From the NCBI RefSeq assembly GCF_958979055.1, contig NC_084894.1, positions 22,661,616-22,725,615 of the forward strand: 64,000 nucleotides of DNA, read 5' to 3'. Source of the stretch: Alnus glutinosa. Its lineage: Eukaryota > Streptophyta > Magnoliopsida > Fagales > Betulaceae. This document shows positions 46,391-57,333 of the stretch, in pieces. Position 1 is the first letter of the stretch. Each line of letters starts with the position of its first letter. Under the pieces are notes generated by a model that saw only the letters and a list, made by a program, of their open reading frames with translations, had not been told where the DNA came from and searched no databases. The position numbers were made by a program, and so were the translations under genes.

Positions 46391-47397
46391 TTGTTTATAG
46401 AATTATATGTAACTAGGATATAGTGAAATTTTTATGTTGTAATGTTGGATAATGGATAAGCACTACAAGTGTTGTTAGATGTTCATTCAGTTTTGAAGAA
46501 TCTGCTTAAGCATCTTGTTGTCTTTTTGCTTTTTGGTTAGCTTTTGTTCTCTTTCATTGTTTGTAGTAACCCCCAACCAAAGACTTAGTTTAAAATACAA
46601 ACGAAAACCAGTGTTCTTTTTGGTATGCAAATTAATGTAGAATAGTAATGTCTAAAAATATTGATCACCAAATATTCAGCCATGATCATGTATTCATGTG
46701 AAAATCACCAAATTTATGGAACAAGGATGCTCTTTTCTGCATAAAATACACTAGTTACATCGCCTTCCTGACCTTGTGAGGAAACAATTTTTCCCTACTT
46801 TGACATATTTGGTAAACCAATTTAACGAGTCCATATTTGTTTTATTTTATCATTATGTTTTTTTTTTTTTTAAGTGAAGGGACAACCTTCTTGCAATCAC
46901 GCTTGTTAACAGTTTAACAAGCCTGTATGGCTGAAACCAACCTGGCTTGATCCAACCACCTTGCATATAATCATAGTAAAGACAAACACATACAAAGCAA
47001 TGCAAACAAGATGTCCCAAAAAGCTAAACCACAGGTTTTCACACTTGGTTTCCACTTCATAGTGATTTAGTGAAGGTTGAAAGAGCATTACAAGATACCA
47101 ACTAATGACACCATGACAGTCCAGAAAGAGACACCAGTTAAACATCAGTAAGTGTGCCGATGGCCATCCAATCTAGAAAAGGTCCCATGGATATAAATTT
47201 GATTGACTTGATACCATAGTCAGATATGGAATTTATAACCCTAGCTTATGGGGCATTAGCAAATTCAAGAATCAAATATGTTAAATAAAGAAATGCTTTT
47301 TCCTTTAAACCATATACAGTTTAAATCATTACATGTACCACAACAAAACTTAATCCAGACAATAAAATGTGGAGAAGCCTGTCAACTTATGACACTT

Positions 47398-47497
47398 GCA
47401 AAAGAGCATGGATGTAATCATCACGTTCTACCACAAGCTTGAAAGGAGCAGTGAAGGAAGCATCCCCAGGAGCCATCTTGGAGATATCCATTACCTG
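47398..47497 (-). pseudogene. PRMT1: Captured PRMT1-type exon, spacer
   Basis: The minus strand reads MDISKMAPGDASFTAPFKLV, then VERDDYIHAL, preceded by CATTCAG. This is the (K)TMDISKMAPGDASFTxPFKL, NDYIHALVAYFDV region of plant PRMT1. The reading then breaks down to a stop at 47400. It lies downstream of the right-arm exon (48077-48156) in the same orientation, as in the parent gene. Confidence 0.8.
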
Positions 47498-48076
47498 AAT
47501 GAAGGGAAGCAAATGAACTTACATTAGCCAAAAAGCAAAGTAACCACCTTCATAAGGATCAATCAGAAAGCAAAAACGAAAAGTAAACTAAATCTACCAT
47601 CAAACAATATCTAATATTATTTTATATGTTTGTGGCACATATTCACACTGCAAGGAATCATTGTGTCTAGAACTCAGTTACTTTGTTGTGCTCTTGGACG
47701 AAGAAAGAAACCTGAACTCTGTTATGTAATATTAATATATATACAATAACGCAATTTTGAAAGTATATCAAAACAATCAACCAATAAAGTTTTAAGTGAC
47801 TTTGAAAGCACTTTGGCCTAACCACAACTCAGAAGTGAGTCCTGTTTATTCGGAAGTACCCTGCAACTCCGAAGTGAATCCTGTTTATTCAAAACAATCA
47901 ACATTTACACTGCACCATCATGTTGTAATTGAAAAAAAAAAAAACTTAGCAATTCATATTCCCATAACAACAACAGAGAGAATTAACAGGCTCCTGCACT
48001 ATCCAGACAAAAAAAAAAAATATGGATTTTAAACCAAAAGAATCTGCTTTTGTACATGCAAAAGTCGATAGTCTTA

Positions 48077-48156
48077 CATTTAATCTTGTCATCTTTGTAC
48101 TCTGCATCTGTCAAGTATAGAGAAGTTTTGTCAAGTGGCACAACTCTATCCTTAGC
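48077..48156 (-). pseudogene. PRMT1: Captured PRMT1-type exon, right arm
   Basis: Inverted copy of the exon at 45354-45432, encoding KDRVVPLDKTSLYLTDAEY. With 47398-47497 it preserves parental exon order on the minus strand, suggesting the right arm plus spacer is the original capture and the left arm a copy. Confidence 0.7.
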
Positions 48157-48419
48157 CTGGATAAATGAAAAAGAATGAAAAAAGAAAATTAACACTATCG
48201 ATTTGAACAAACTATAGCATAGTTAAATAATAACACAAACCATTGCACCATGAAAGTTGAAAAAAATAATCACTAAATACCAAATTACAGCATAACAAAA
48301 CACAACCATGGATCCAATACCTTGCTTTAACAAATCCCTTCATGGAGTTTGAAAAATATGAACAAGGAAGGTTTGTATGAATTTGCTCCAATTGCTAATA
48401 TGTTGAATTGATTTGAAAT

Positions 48420-48670
48420 TTTTTTTTTTTTTTTTGATGAATAAAAGCTTTCATAGAACAACAAACAATACAACCCTCCAGTTAAAACTGGAACACAATC
48501 CAACAAACTCGGATTACATCTACACCACAGACAGCAAAATCGGACTGCGGCAAAAACACAACGACCCAAACAACACATACAGCAAACCCACCCAGCAGAA
48601 GCTAAATCAGAAGCTCAAAAAGCAGCAACAGAAACAACAAGACAGCAAGCAAAACAAGCTAAAAAAAACA
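48420..48670 (-). mobile_element. LINE 3'-end fragment within the right arm
   Basis: Inverted copy of 44846-45091, with a slightly longer T-run (A-tail on the minus strand). Confidence 0.6.
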
Positions 48671-49889
48671 GAGGCTAGCTGTTAATATTACGGTCATGCA
48701 CATCCTGCTGCCAACAGTACTCCTAGTTCTAAAATCAATCTAATCAAGTGCAAAAGAAATCATTCAAATTTCAATATAAAATACATTGTCATAATGGATT
48801 CATAGAAAAAGAATGTCTCTTTTTCATTGGCTTTTCACTAATGTCCATATCAAAGCACAGACTATAAAAAAACAAATTAAAATGAAAGAGATAGTGAGAG
48901 TTCCGAAGAATTGCATTGCATAATTTATATCAATTAATGGTATGTTGACTCGGCAATTCTGCTTGTCATTGGCATTCCCAGATCTTGGATTGCAAAACTA
49001 GAGCTAGAGGTTAATGGGTTTGCCGAGTAAAACTAAAATATCCCAGATATGTAAGTTTTCTGGTTAAAAGCTCAAAAAAGAGTAAATTCTTAGCACCAAG
49101 AAGAGTATACGTGAATCCAGTCCTACAGCCTTTACATTTAAAGGCCAACAAGGATCTCCATTTGGTTTCTAAAGAAAAAAGAACAGCGAAAGCAGAAAGG
49201 CAAAAACAGAACTAGCCGAACCGAAATCACTTTCATTTCAACAAGATTCTTCAAAACCATGAGATTCACTCACTAAAGCCGCCGAGAGGGACGGGGACTA
49301 CCTGAGATACGGTCGATGCAGAGCCGGAGAGAGAGAGAAGCCGGCGACGTCATTGACCGGAGAGCAGATCTGTACGGAGAGAGATTTCAGAGAGAGAGAG
49401 GGACTGGGCAGCAGACGACGGACGACGGAGAAGGGAGACCGCCGAGAGAGAAGCCGGCGACGTCACTGACCGGAGAGAAATTTCAGAGCTCGGAGGGACT
49501 GGGCAGCGTTGGAATCGAGCGGGAAGCGCCGGAGAGCGGAAATATGCCGGAGAGAGGGAGAGAGAGAGAGCGAGCGGAAGCACCGGACGACGGACGACCG
49601 CCGAGAGAGAAGCCGCTGACGTCTGTAAGTAGATCCGTACGGAGAGAAATTTCAGAGCTCGGAGGGACTGGTAGCGTTGGAATCGTGCGAAATGAAAATT
49701 TGAAACTCCCTCTCTTCGGTTTTCTAGCAGCATGAACGAAAATAGAAAAAAAAAACAATAAAATATTACTGCCACGTTGGCGTGTTGTGAAAATGTTGTG
49801 GAAGAGAAGTGTATAAATCATTTCTCATAATGTAATGTGCATATGGCACATGTCGTGACGATTTGACCTTTGGTGATACAAGGAGAGGT

Positions 49890-50128
49890 GGGCCCCGTTT
49901 AATAACCCTTCTCCTCCCATTCTCCTTATTTTCATCTCTAAAAAAAAATATCAACTTCAAAACATTCTTAATATTTTTTACATTTTATATCACATCAACA
50001 ATTTTTTATTATTATTTAAATAAAAAATCTCACTACAATACAAAATCTTTTCACTTTTTCATATAAATTCTTTCTACTTTATATCACAGCAATTACTCTT
50101 TACTTTTACTCAACAAAAATATTTCTCC
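49890..50128. mobile_element. MITE-like element, related to the GTGTTTGGTAAC family
   Basis: Begins GGGCCCCGTTTAATAACCC and shares the words TCAACTTCAAAACATTCTTA and TATCACATCAACAATTTTTTATTA with the copies near 5117 and 26735. The right end is poorly defined. Confidence 0.4.
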
Positions 50129-50811
50129 CATAATGGGAAGGGAGTGGAGTTATTAATCGGGTTGTGGTCACAAGAGTTATCCCCTGCCGACACCCCACCA
50201 TGCTCCATTACTTTATATTTTTTTTTTTCTCTTTTAAATGTCCATATTGGTAAAGTATTTGGCGAAAAAGAAAGAAAGAAAGAAAAAAGGTTCTAACATA
50301 AGTGATTATGGATAACATTAATGGAAATATAATAATCGACGCCTTTATATTATACTAGTATGGAAATATAATAAGCTCTGTCCATCTTTCTCTGGTAGAA
50401 CTAGAAATGCTTTAAGCTTAATTTCTGACGTCGATTGAGAATATATAGATCGATTACGAAAAGAATGAAAGGCACCGATTGACAATAGTACGGAAAAAAG
50501 TAGAAAAGCAATCGCTAGCTTTGGCTTTCCACAAGCAACCAATGCCACTCATGTAATCAGACAAACAAGCATGAAGAAAGCTATGTCTACCAGCTCGGAA
50601 GCCTCGGATGTCCACAGTCGACGGGACCATAGTACAAATCGAAGTCCTCGATTACTATGTTCTAAGTTAGCCCTCTCCACTTCTCAGCACGCTCTTCGGG
50701 TCACCAAACCATACTGCGGAGTCCCTGACTCCCTGTGATCTTTGTCTTTAAAAACCAAGTGATTTCTTCGTTGTTTTTCATTGTCTTTTTCCCTGTCAAT
50801 TCTTGTAAGCT
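50129..50811. promoter_or_regulatory. Upstream region of the third divergent HSP70
   Basis: From about 50425 it resembles the upstream regions of the genes at 5903 and 30021 (GTCGATTGA, AAAAGAATGAAAG, ACAAACAAG, TTACTATGTTCTAAGTTAGCCC), so promoter and 5' leader were duplicated with the genes. No consensus heat-shock element is obvious. Confidence 0.5.
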
Positions 50812-53323
50812 ATGGCTGGGAAAGGCCAGGGTCCGGCGATTGGGATCGATTTGGGAACAAGCTACTCCTGTGTGGCAGTTTGGAAACATAATCGGGTGGA
50901 GATCATACCCAATGATCATGGGAACCGAAAAACACCGTCTTTTGTAGCTTTCAATGAGACTCACCGTTTGATCGGTCATGCGGCCATGGACCAGGCAGCC
51001 ATGAACCCTACCGACACTATTTATGGTGCGTCCCTTGTTTTCACAATTTTACGTTCTAGAGTTTTACATTCAGAAGTTTGGTTTTTTCTTTTATGTATAT
51101 ATAGGTTCTGTTAGCTTGCTTGGTCAATTACATTAATTATTGCGGAGGAAGAACAGAGCATTATTATTTTTTTATTTTTTTTGCTTTCTAAATTCTAATG
51201 GGTTCAATTGTTCAAAACAAATTAAGGTGACAAAATGTACTTATTGAGAAGCTAAGAATGTTTAATGTAATGACTTGTTTACACGTTGATGTTCATGTCG
51301 GTGGTATGAAGACTCTAAACGTTTGATTGGACGGCAATTCAGTGATGCCTCAGTGCAAAATGACAAGAAATTGTGGCCATTCAAGGTGATTAATGACCCT
51401 GATAATGGGAGGCCCATTATTGTTGTTACCTACAAGTACGAGGAAAAGCAGTTTCTGGCTGAAGAAATTTCTTCAATGATTCTCATAAAGATGAAGGAGA
51501 TTGCAGAGGCTTATTGTGGTTCAAAGATCAAGAATGCTGTTATCTCTGTTCCTGCTCGTTTCAATCACTCACAACGTCAAGCCACAATGGATGCTGGCGT
51601 CATTGCGGGCCTAAATGCGGTGCGTATAATCAAAGAGCCAAGTGCTGCTGCTTTAGCATATGGGCTTGACAAGGAGTATGGTAGTACTGGTAAGAAGAAT
51701 GTGCTCATCTTTGATCTTGGTGGTGGCACGTTTGATGTCTCGCTTATCACTATTGATGAGGGCATCTTTGAAGTGAAAGCTACCGCTGGTGATACCCACT
51801 TGGGAGGTGAAGATTTTGATAACAGGATGGTGATCCATTTCGTTCAGGAATTCAAGAGGAAGCACAATAAAAATATCAGTGGAAACCCCAGGGCTCTGAG
51901 AAGGTTGAGGACTGCTTGTGAGAGGGCTAAAAGGACTCTCTCATCTACTGCTCAAACCACCATTGAAATTGATTCTCTGTATGAGGGTATTGATTTCTAC
52001 TCGAAGATTACCCAAGCGAGATTTGAGGAGCTTAACATGGACTTATTCAGTAAGTGTATGGAGCCTGTGGAGCAGTGTTTGAGGGATGCTAAGATGGACA
52101 AGAGCAGCGTCCATGACGTGGTTCTAGTCGGTGGGTCTACTAGGATCCCCAAGGTTCAGCAATTGTTGCAGGACTTCTTCAATGGGAAGGAGCTTTGCAA
52201 GAGCATTAACCCTGACGAGGCGGTTGCCTATGGCGCTGCTGTTCAGGCTGCAATCCTTAGCGGTGAGGGTAATGAGAAGGTGCAGGGCTTCTTGTTGCTG
52301 GATGCCACTCCTCATTCGCTTGGTTGGGAGGCTGCTGGAGGCGTCATGTCTGTTTTGATTCCAAGGAACACCCCCATTCCCATTAAGAAGGAGCATGTTT
52401 TCTCAACCTACTCTGACAACGAGCCTGGTGTGCTGATCCAGGTGTTCGAGGGTGAACGAAGCAGAACCCGCGATAACAACTCGCTGGGCAAGTTCGAGTT
52501 ATCTAGCATTCCTCCTGCTCCTAAGGGAGTTCCTCAAATCCATGTGTGCTTTTGCGTTGATGCCAACGGTATTTTGGATGTCTCTGCCTCTGGAAAGAAG
52601 ATTGAAATTACATTCACCAATAGGGGCCGGCTCTCCAAGGAAGAGATTGAGAAGTTAGTGCAAGAGGCTAAGAGATACGAGGCTGACGATGAAAAGCATA
52701 ACATGAAGATCGAGACAAAGAATGCACTGGAGAAGTACGCTTACAACATGAGGAACACGTTTAAAGATGAGTTGTTTTCAGCCAAGGTCCCATCTGCTAA
52801 CAGGAAGAAGATTGAAGATGCAATTGAGCAGGCTATCAATTGGGTCGAACGGAACGAACTTGCTGAGGCAGATGAATTTGAATTCATGATGAGAGAGCTG
52901 GAGAGCATATGCAACCCGGTCATTGCCAAGATTGAGAAGGGTGGAGCCACGCAAGAGGATAAGGAGCCTGAGAAGGAGATTAAGAACGAGGCGCACGAGG
53001 CTGAGAAGTACATGGCTCAGGATGTGGAGCACAAGAAGAAGGAGATCGAGAAGAAGGTGAAGACGGCTGAGACCATCCCCGAGGATAGGGAGCATCAGAA
53101 GAAGGTGGAGGCAAAGAAAGTATTGGAAAATTGTGCTTACTACATGAGTTACAGAATCAGAGAAGTGAAGAATGCTTTGGCAAAGGCTGAAGATGAAGTT
53201 GAGCAGACCATCCACTGGCTTGAAAGGAACCAGCTTGTGGAGGCACACGAGTTTGAGAATAGGACGAAGGAGCTGGAGGGTATTTGTTACCCTTTCACGG
53301 CGAAGATGTACCAAGGAGGATAG
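50812..53323 (+). CDS. HSP70: Divergent double-lid HSP70 with D-type mosaic centre
   Basis: Exon 1 is 50812-51025 and exon 2 is 51312-53323 (286-bp intron, donor GTGCGT, acceptor ATGAAG), giving 741 residues. ATPase motifs [15 protein letters not shown] and FDLGGGT are kept; NEPTAAA has become KEPSAAA and the [15 protein letters not shown] change is shared with the other divergent genes. The linker is [17 protein letters not shown] instead of [17 protein letters not shown]. The first lid ends [11 protein letters not shown], one Lys/Glu unit starts at Asp621 ([10 protein letters not shown]), and a second lid (about 668-738, [10 protein letters not shown] to AKMYQGG) follows. There is no EEVD. 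From about 51766 to 52492 the DNA is almost identical to the canonical gene at 58290-59023, while flanking parts match the divergent type. Function unknown; the core should fold as an HSP70. Confidence 0.9.
51026..51311 (+). other. Intron of the third divergent HSP70
   Basis: GT-AG intron at the family-conserved position; shares CATGTCGGTGGTATGAAG before exon 2 with the unit A and B genes. Confidence 0.75.
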
Positions 53324-53439
53324 TGATAAGAGTTTATAGATTTTTTTAGCATCCCACAGGCCTATAAAATTCTCCATCTGTAAATTTGTTTCTAACTTAT
53401 GAAGAATGTTGCTGTAATATGGTTTTGGTTTATATATAA

Positions 53440-53850
53440 AGGATCCGCAATGCTTACAACATTTGGTAATCATCCTAAAACCTCGGAGCAAGTTTTACAG
53501 CCTATCTTTTGGGATGTTCGCACTCGTTTGATGGGAAGGACAGCTTCAAAATGACCAAGGAGAATGTTTCTCTTTGCAGAAATTGGGGTATTAAGGAAGA
53601 GTTGCTGGTTTGAGTTTTTGAGGCTGTTGCAGATTTTTTCTCTGCTTTGCCTATGATGGTTCAGTTGGGGCTGCTGACATTTTCTTTCTGGTCTCCTCTA
53701 GATGAGTTAGAGACTTATATTATTTCATAGTTAAATAATGGGCTTGGCCAAAATCAGTCAAATTCGGGTTAGAGTTTAGTTAGTAAGTTTATTTAAATGT
53801 TCTTTTGTATTAGAGACAGATTATGAATGATGAATAAACAAAGTTTGTTT
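53440..53850 (+). mobile_element. Possible LINE or other retroelement remnant
   Basis: Interrupted coding scraps (FWDVRTRLMGRTASK, FAEIGVLRKSCW) followed by ATGAATAAACAAAGTTTGTTT resemble 3' ends of plant non-LTR elements. Weak; could also be a decayed gene. Confidence 0.3.
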
Positions 53851-54944
53851 CTTTTGAGGTGTGACTCATCTTCCTTTCGATGGTGAAACTCTGTTCAGCC
53901 TGTTCTTATTGTTATTTTAGTGAGACTCTGAATTAACATAAAAATTATCTTTATTTTCTGTTATTCTTTATCTATTTTTTGGAAAACCTTCCCGTCCTGC
54001 GTCAATTTGGTATCAAAGCCTCTTGCAATTTATTTATTGAATCAAAGAAAAACGATAGAATTACTACTATGACCACAATAGAGTCTCACCATTGCGGCTG
54101 ATTTTTTATGTGAACAAAAAAATTGAATCTCACAATTGTTGATAGAAAATAATCACATTGGGGTGGAGGAATTTAATTCGTAGAAAATTTTTGTCCTAAT
54201 TATAACTAGCCCATAGCAATGGTTTTTTCATTATAATTTAATTTATATATTTTGTTCGAGGAAAGGTCTTAGAAAAGAATAGTAAAAAAATAAAATTACT
54301 TTCATTACCATTTGTGCTTTAGATAGAAAAAACATAATGACCATATTCCTGTCAAACCACGGGCCACAAGGTGGGTCACCAGACCCATTAGTTTTTTTTT
54401 TTTTTTTTTTTCTTCTTCTTCTTCTTCTTCTTAAAAAATAAATGTATTTTAAGAATTTCAATATTATTATGATTCAATAAAAAATTTTAACATAAAATCT
54501 TCAATCACTTGCTTAAGCTAACAAGCCATCTTTTATATATATATATATATATATATTGAAAATACCTTCTATCTGGATGGGCTATAAAGTTTATATTGTA
54601 CAGCGTCCATTTAAATGTTGACAAGTCAACAAAAAATACAAAATACAATAGATGTAAAAGCACCAAATTATTTTTGTTCGTCTTGCTCATTCAACACCCT
54701 AAATCCCACTTAACAAAAACCACCAGAGCCACATACACCTGCCTCCTCCTACGCTAAACGCTGTCACTTTTGTCAAAATATTCCTACAATACCCCTATTC
54801 TCTTAAAAATTGAAAAAATAAATAAACTTTAAAAAAATAAATAAAAGAAAACGAAAATATAAAATCAATCCATGTGGTTGACCTAAATTATAAATCGCTC
54901 ACTGTGAAATAAAATAATTCAAAGTTCTTCAAGGGGTGCAAAAA
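53851..54944. other. Intergenic, no gene seen
   Basis: AT-rich, with a T-run plus TTC repeats (54391-54432) and (AT)n at 54536-54556. No gene recognised. Confidence 0.6.
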
Positions 54945-55325
54945 ATAACAATTTAGTCATTGCAGTCAAATTTCGTCAAAATATTTGACAGATTCTATTA
55001 GTGTCAACGTCAATACCAATAAAATGATGATATGTGTCACTCATACTAAAAAATATTAATATATTAAAAATATACATTTATAAAACTAAATCATTCCCTA
55101 CACTCAAATTCGATCAAAACACTTGGCAGATTCTATTAGTGTCAACATCAATACCAATAAAATGATGATATGTGTCACTCCTACTAAAAAATATTAATAT
55201 ATTAAAAATATACATTTATAAAACTAAATCATTCCCTACACTCAAATTCGATCAAAACACTTGACAGATTCCGTTAGTGTGTCACATTAACATTAATAAA
55301 ATGATAACACGTATCACTATAAATA
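54945..55325. repeat. Tandem repeat, three units of about 138 bp
   Basis: AAAATGATGATATGTGTCAC recurs at 55021 and 55159, and as AAAATGATAACACGTATCAC near 55298. Units also contain CAAATT(C/T)CG(A/T)TCAAAA and GACAGATTC(T/C)(A/G)TTAGTGT. A single related unit lies near 28905-28985 in unit B. Confidence 0.8.
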
Positions 55326-55404
55326 ATATATATAAATTTTAAAAATAATTAAAAAGTTAAAAATAATTTTTTTTAAAAAAAAAAGTTTGTACATAAAATA
55401 AAAA

Positions 55405-55790
55405 GGAAGAAGAAGAAGAAAAGGGGTGGTTGCTGCTGGGGGTGGCTGCAGGCAACCCCCAACCCATTAGGGTGGTCTCGTGCCTGCCTCAGCCTTCTCT
55501 AGAGTGTGCGTGTGTCTATATATATATATATAATTAAAAAGTTAAAAAAAAATAAAATTTAAAAAAATTTTGTAAATAAAATAAAAATAAAAAATAAAAA
55601 AGAAGGAAGAAGGAAGAAGAAGAAGAAAATGGGTGGTTGCAAGCAACCCCCAACCCATTAGGGTGGTCTCGTGCCTGCTCGGCCTTCTCTAGAGTGGCTC
55701 GTGAGCCACTTGAGGTGGGGGGTGGCCTTCAAGCCACCCCAATGGTGGATTCGAGAAGCCGGGGTGACCCGCAGCCGGTCCCAATGAATA
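55405..55790. repeat. Direct repeat of a GGGTGGTTGC / AACCCATTAGGGTGGTCTCG block
   Basis: CAACCCCCAACCCATTAGGG, with GTGGTCTCGTGCCTGC and CCTTCTCTAGAGTG, occurs at about 55455-55506 and 55644-55696, each preceded by AAGAAGAAG. The frame at 55637-55822 runs through the repeat and is not considered coding. Confidence 0.7.
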
Positions 55791-56095
55791 TGTCTATATA
55801 TGATTATACACGAGCAAGTTAACGACTTAAGCCAAATAAGTCGATTCAAACTTATACAAGACAAGCTCATGAACGTTATTCGAATCGAGTCAAATTTATA
55901 CAAGTATGTCTCGTTTAATATTCGGGTAGATTATTGTGTTCACGAATGATTCATTTACTATTCGAACTAAAACCGAATTGAGTTTACGAGCAGTTAAACT
56001 GACCTAACGCCTCTAATATTTGGTGATCTAGCTAGATGCTAGATTTTGGTGTATTTTGTTTTGAGTAATAAAAATCATTTAAAATAAATAAATAA

Positions 56096-56132
<37 letters not shown>

Positions 56133-56533
56133 CTATTGTCATACCAGCGGGATAAGAGCGGAAGAAAAGAATTTCAAATATTTTGAGGGAAACTCGTTGG
56201 AGCTTTCCCAAATACGGCGGCGACAGAACCAGTAGTCAGAGCTAACCGTCACAGACGCAATTCATACCACGTGGCCTATAAGAAAACTCTGGAAGGGCCT
56301 AAATAAAAGACCGAAGAAAAGCTGGAGACCCCAGTCACCCCCTCCACTAAAAATTAATAAAAAAAAGAAAATTCCAAACAATACAAGAAAACTCTCGAAC
56401 CGCCTAGAGAATTAAAACTTAAAAGACCTACGAAAAGCAGGAGATCCCCTCCCAAATAAGAATTAATGCAAAAATAAATTTCCTGTTATGGCAGTTAAAT
56501 AGTCTTGATCCTACGGCTCACAGGCCCCGATCA
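55791..56533. other. Intergenic and distal promoter of the canonical HSP70
   Basis: Contains an (AAT)n run at about 56098-56130 and A-rich segments. No gene seen. CACGTGG near 56268 is a G-box core. Confidence 0.5.
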
Positions 56534-56546
56534 GAACCTTCCAGAA
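56534..56546 (+). promoter_or_regulatory. Heat-shock element
   Basis: GAACCTTCCAGAA is a perfect three-unit GAAnnTTCnnGAA heat-shock factor site. It lies about 14 bp upstream of the TATA box and about 145 bp upstream of the ATG, the standard position for heat-inducible plant HSP genes. Confidence 0.85.
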
Positions 56547-56559
56547 AGCCCACTCTTCC

Positions 56560-56566
56560 TTTATAA
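56560..56566 (+). promoter_or_regulatory. TATA box of the canonical HSP70
   Basis: TTTATAA, about 114 bp upstream of the start codon and just after the heat-shock element. This allows a leader of about 85 bases. Confidence 0.7.
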
Positions 56567-56679
56567 CCCATCCCACTCCCTGTCTCTCCTCATCAATTGA
56601 GCAAATTTTCTGTGTCGCAAAAATCAAAGCTATCGTTGTTTTTCAGTGTTTTTGTTTGAGTTTTCGTTGTTGATTAGCT

Positions 56680-57300
56680 ATGGCGAAGAGCGAGGGGCCG
56701 GCGATCGGGATCGATTTGGGCACGACGTACTCCTGCGTGGGGGTGTGGCAACACGACCGCGTGGAGATCATTGCGAATGACCAGGGAAACAGGACGACGC
56801 CGTCTTACGTGGCCTTCACTGACACCGAGCGTCTTATCGGCGATGCGGCCAAGAACCAGGTCGCCATGAACCCTACCAACACTGTTTTCGGTGAGTTCCT
56901 TAGCTCTCTAATGATTGCTCTTTAGTGGTTTTGCGTTCGGATTAGAGCTTCGTAAGCTTCTTTTTTCTGTTATATCTGATGCTTTTCTATGGATTTTATA
57001 TTTAGTGTTTCAGTTGTTTGATTGAGAAAGAAAGAATTGTGTTGGAGTTCTCTATCTCTGTTTTTCTTTTTTTTCTTTTTTTTTTTTCCTTTTCTTTTTT
57101 GAATTGAAGTATAGTTAGGCGATGAAGCTAAATTCGTAATATTTACATAATCATTAACCCCCCAGAGGATAAAAGTGAAGGAAAAAATTTGTTGATCAAG
57201 CTAATCGAGTAAAAGGAAAGAAAAATTCGTTATAAACGGTGTTGTTTCATAGTGGCTCTGTTTTGAGGAAGGCCTCCTCTGCATGTGATCTATTTGCTTC

Positions 57301-57333
<33 letters not shown>

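Larger units (their letters stand above)
43689..49826. mobile_element. Pack-MULE-like element with 2.19-kb inverted arms
   Basis: A 6138-bp element flanked by the perfect 9-bp duplication ATAATGTAA (43680-43688 and 49827-49835). Arms 43689-45880 and 47634-49826 are near-identical inverted copies starting GAGAAATGATTTATACAC. A 1.75-kb spacer (45881-47633) separates them. Both arms and the spacer hold pieces of a PRMT1-type gene, and each arm also holds an old LINE tail. No MULE transposase is present, so it is non-autonomous. The 9-bp duplication and long terminal repeats place it in the Mutator superfamily. Confidence 0.93.

Noticed and set aside
49316-49735. 139-codon Arg/Glu/Gly-rich frame in the Pack-MULE arm, with a mirrored partner
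   Set aside because: Low-complexity repeats of GCCGGCGACGTC-type words are open in several frames and both orientations; no domain and no consistent frame between arms.
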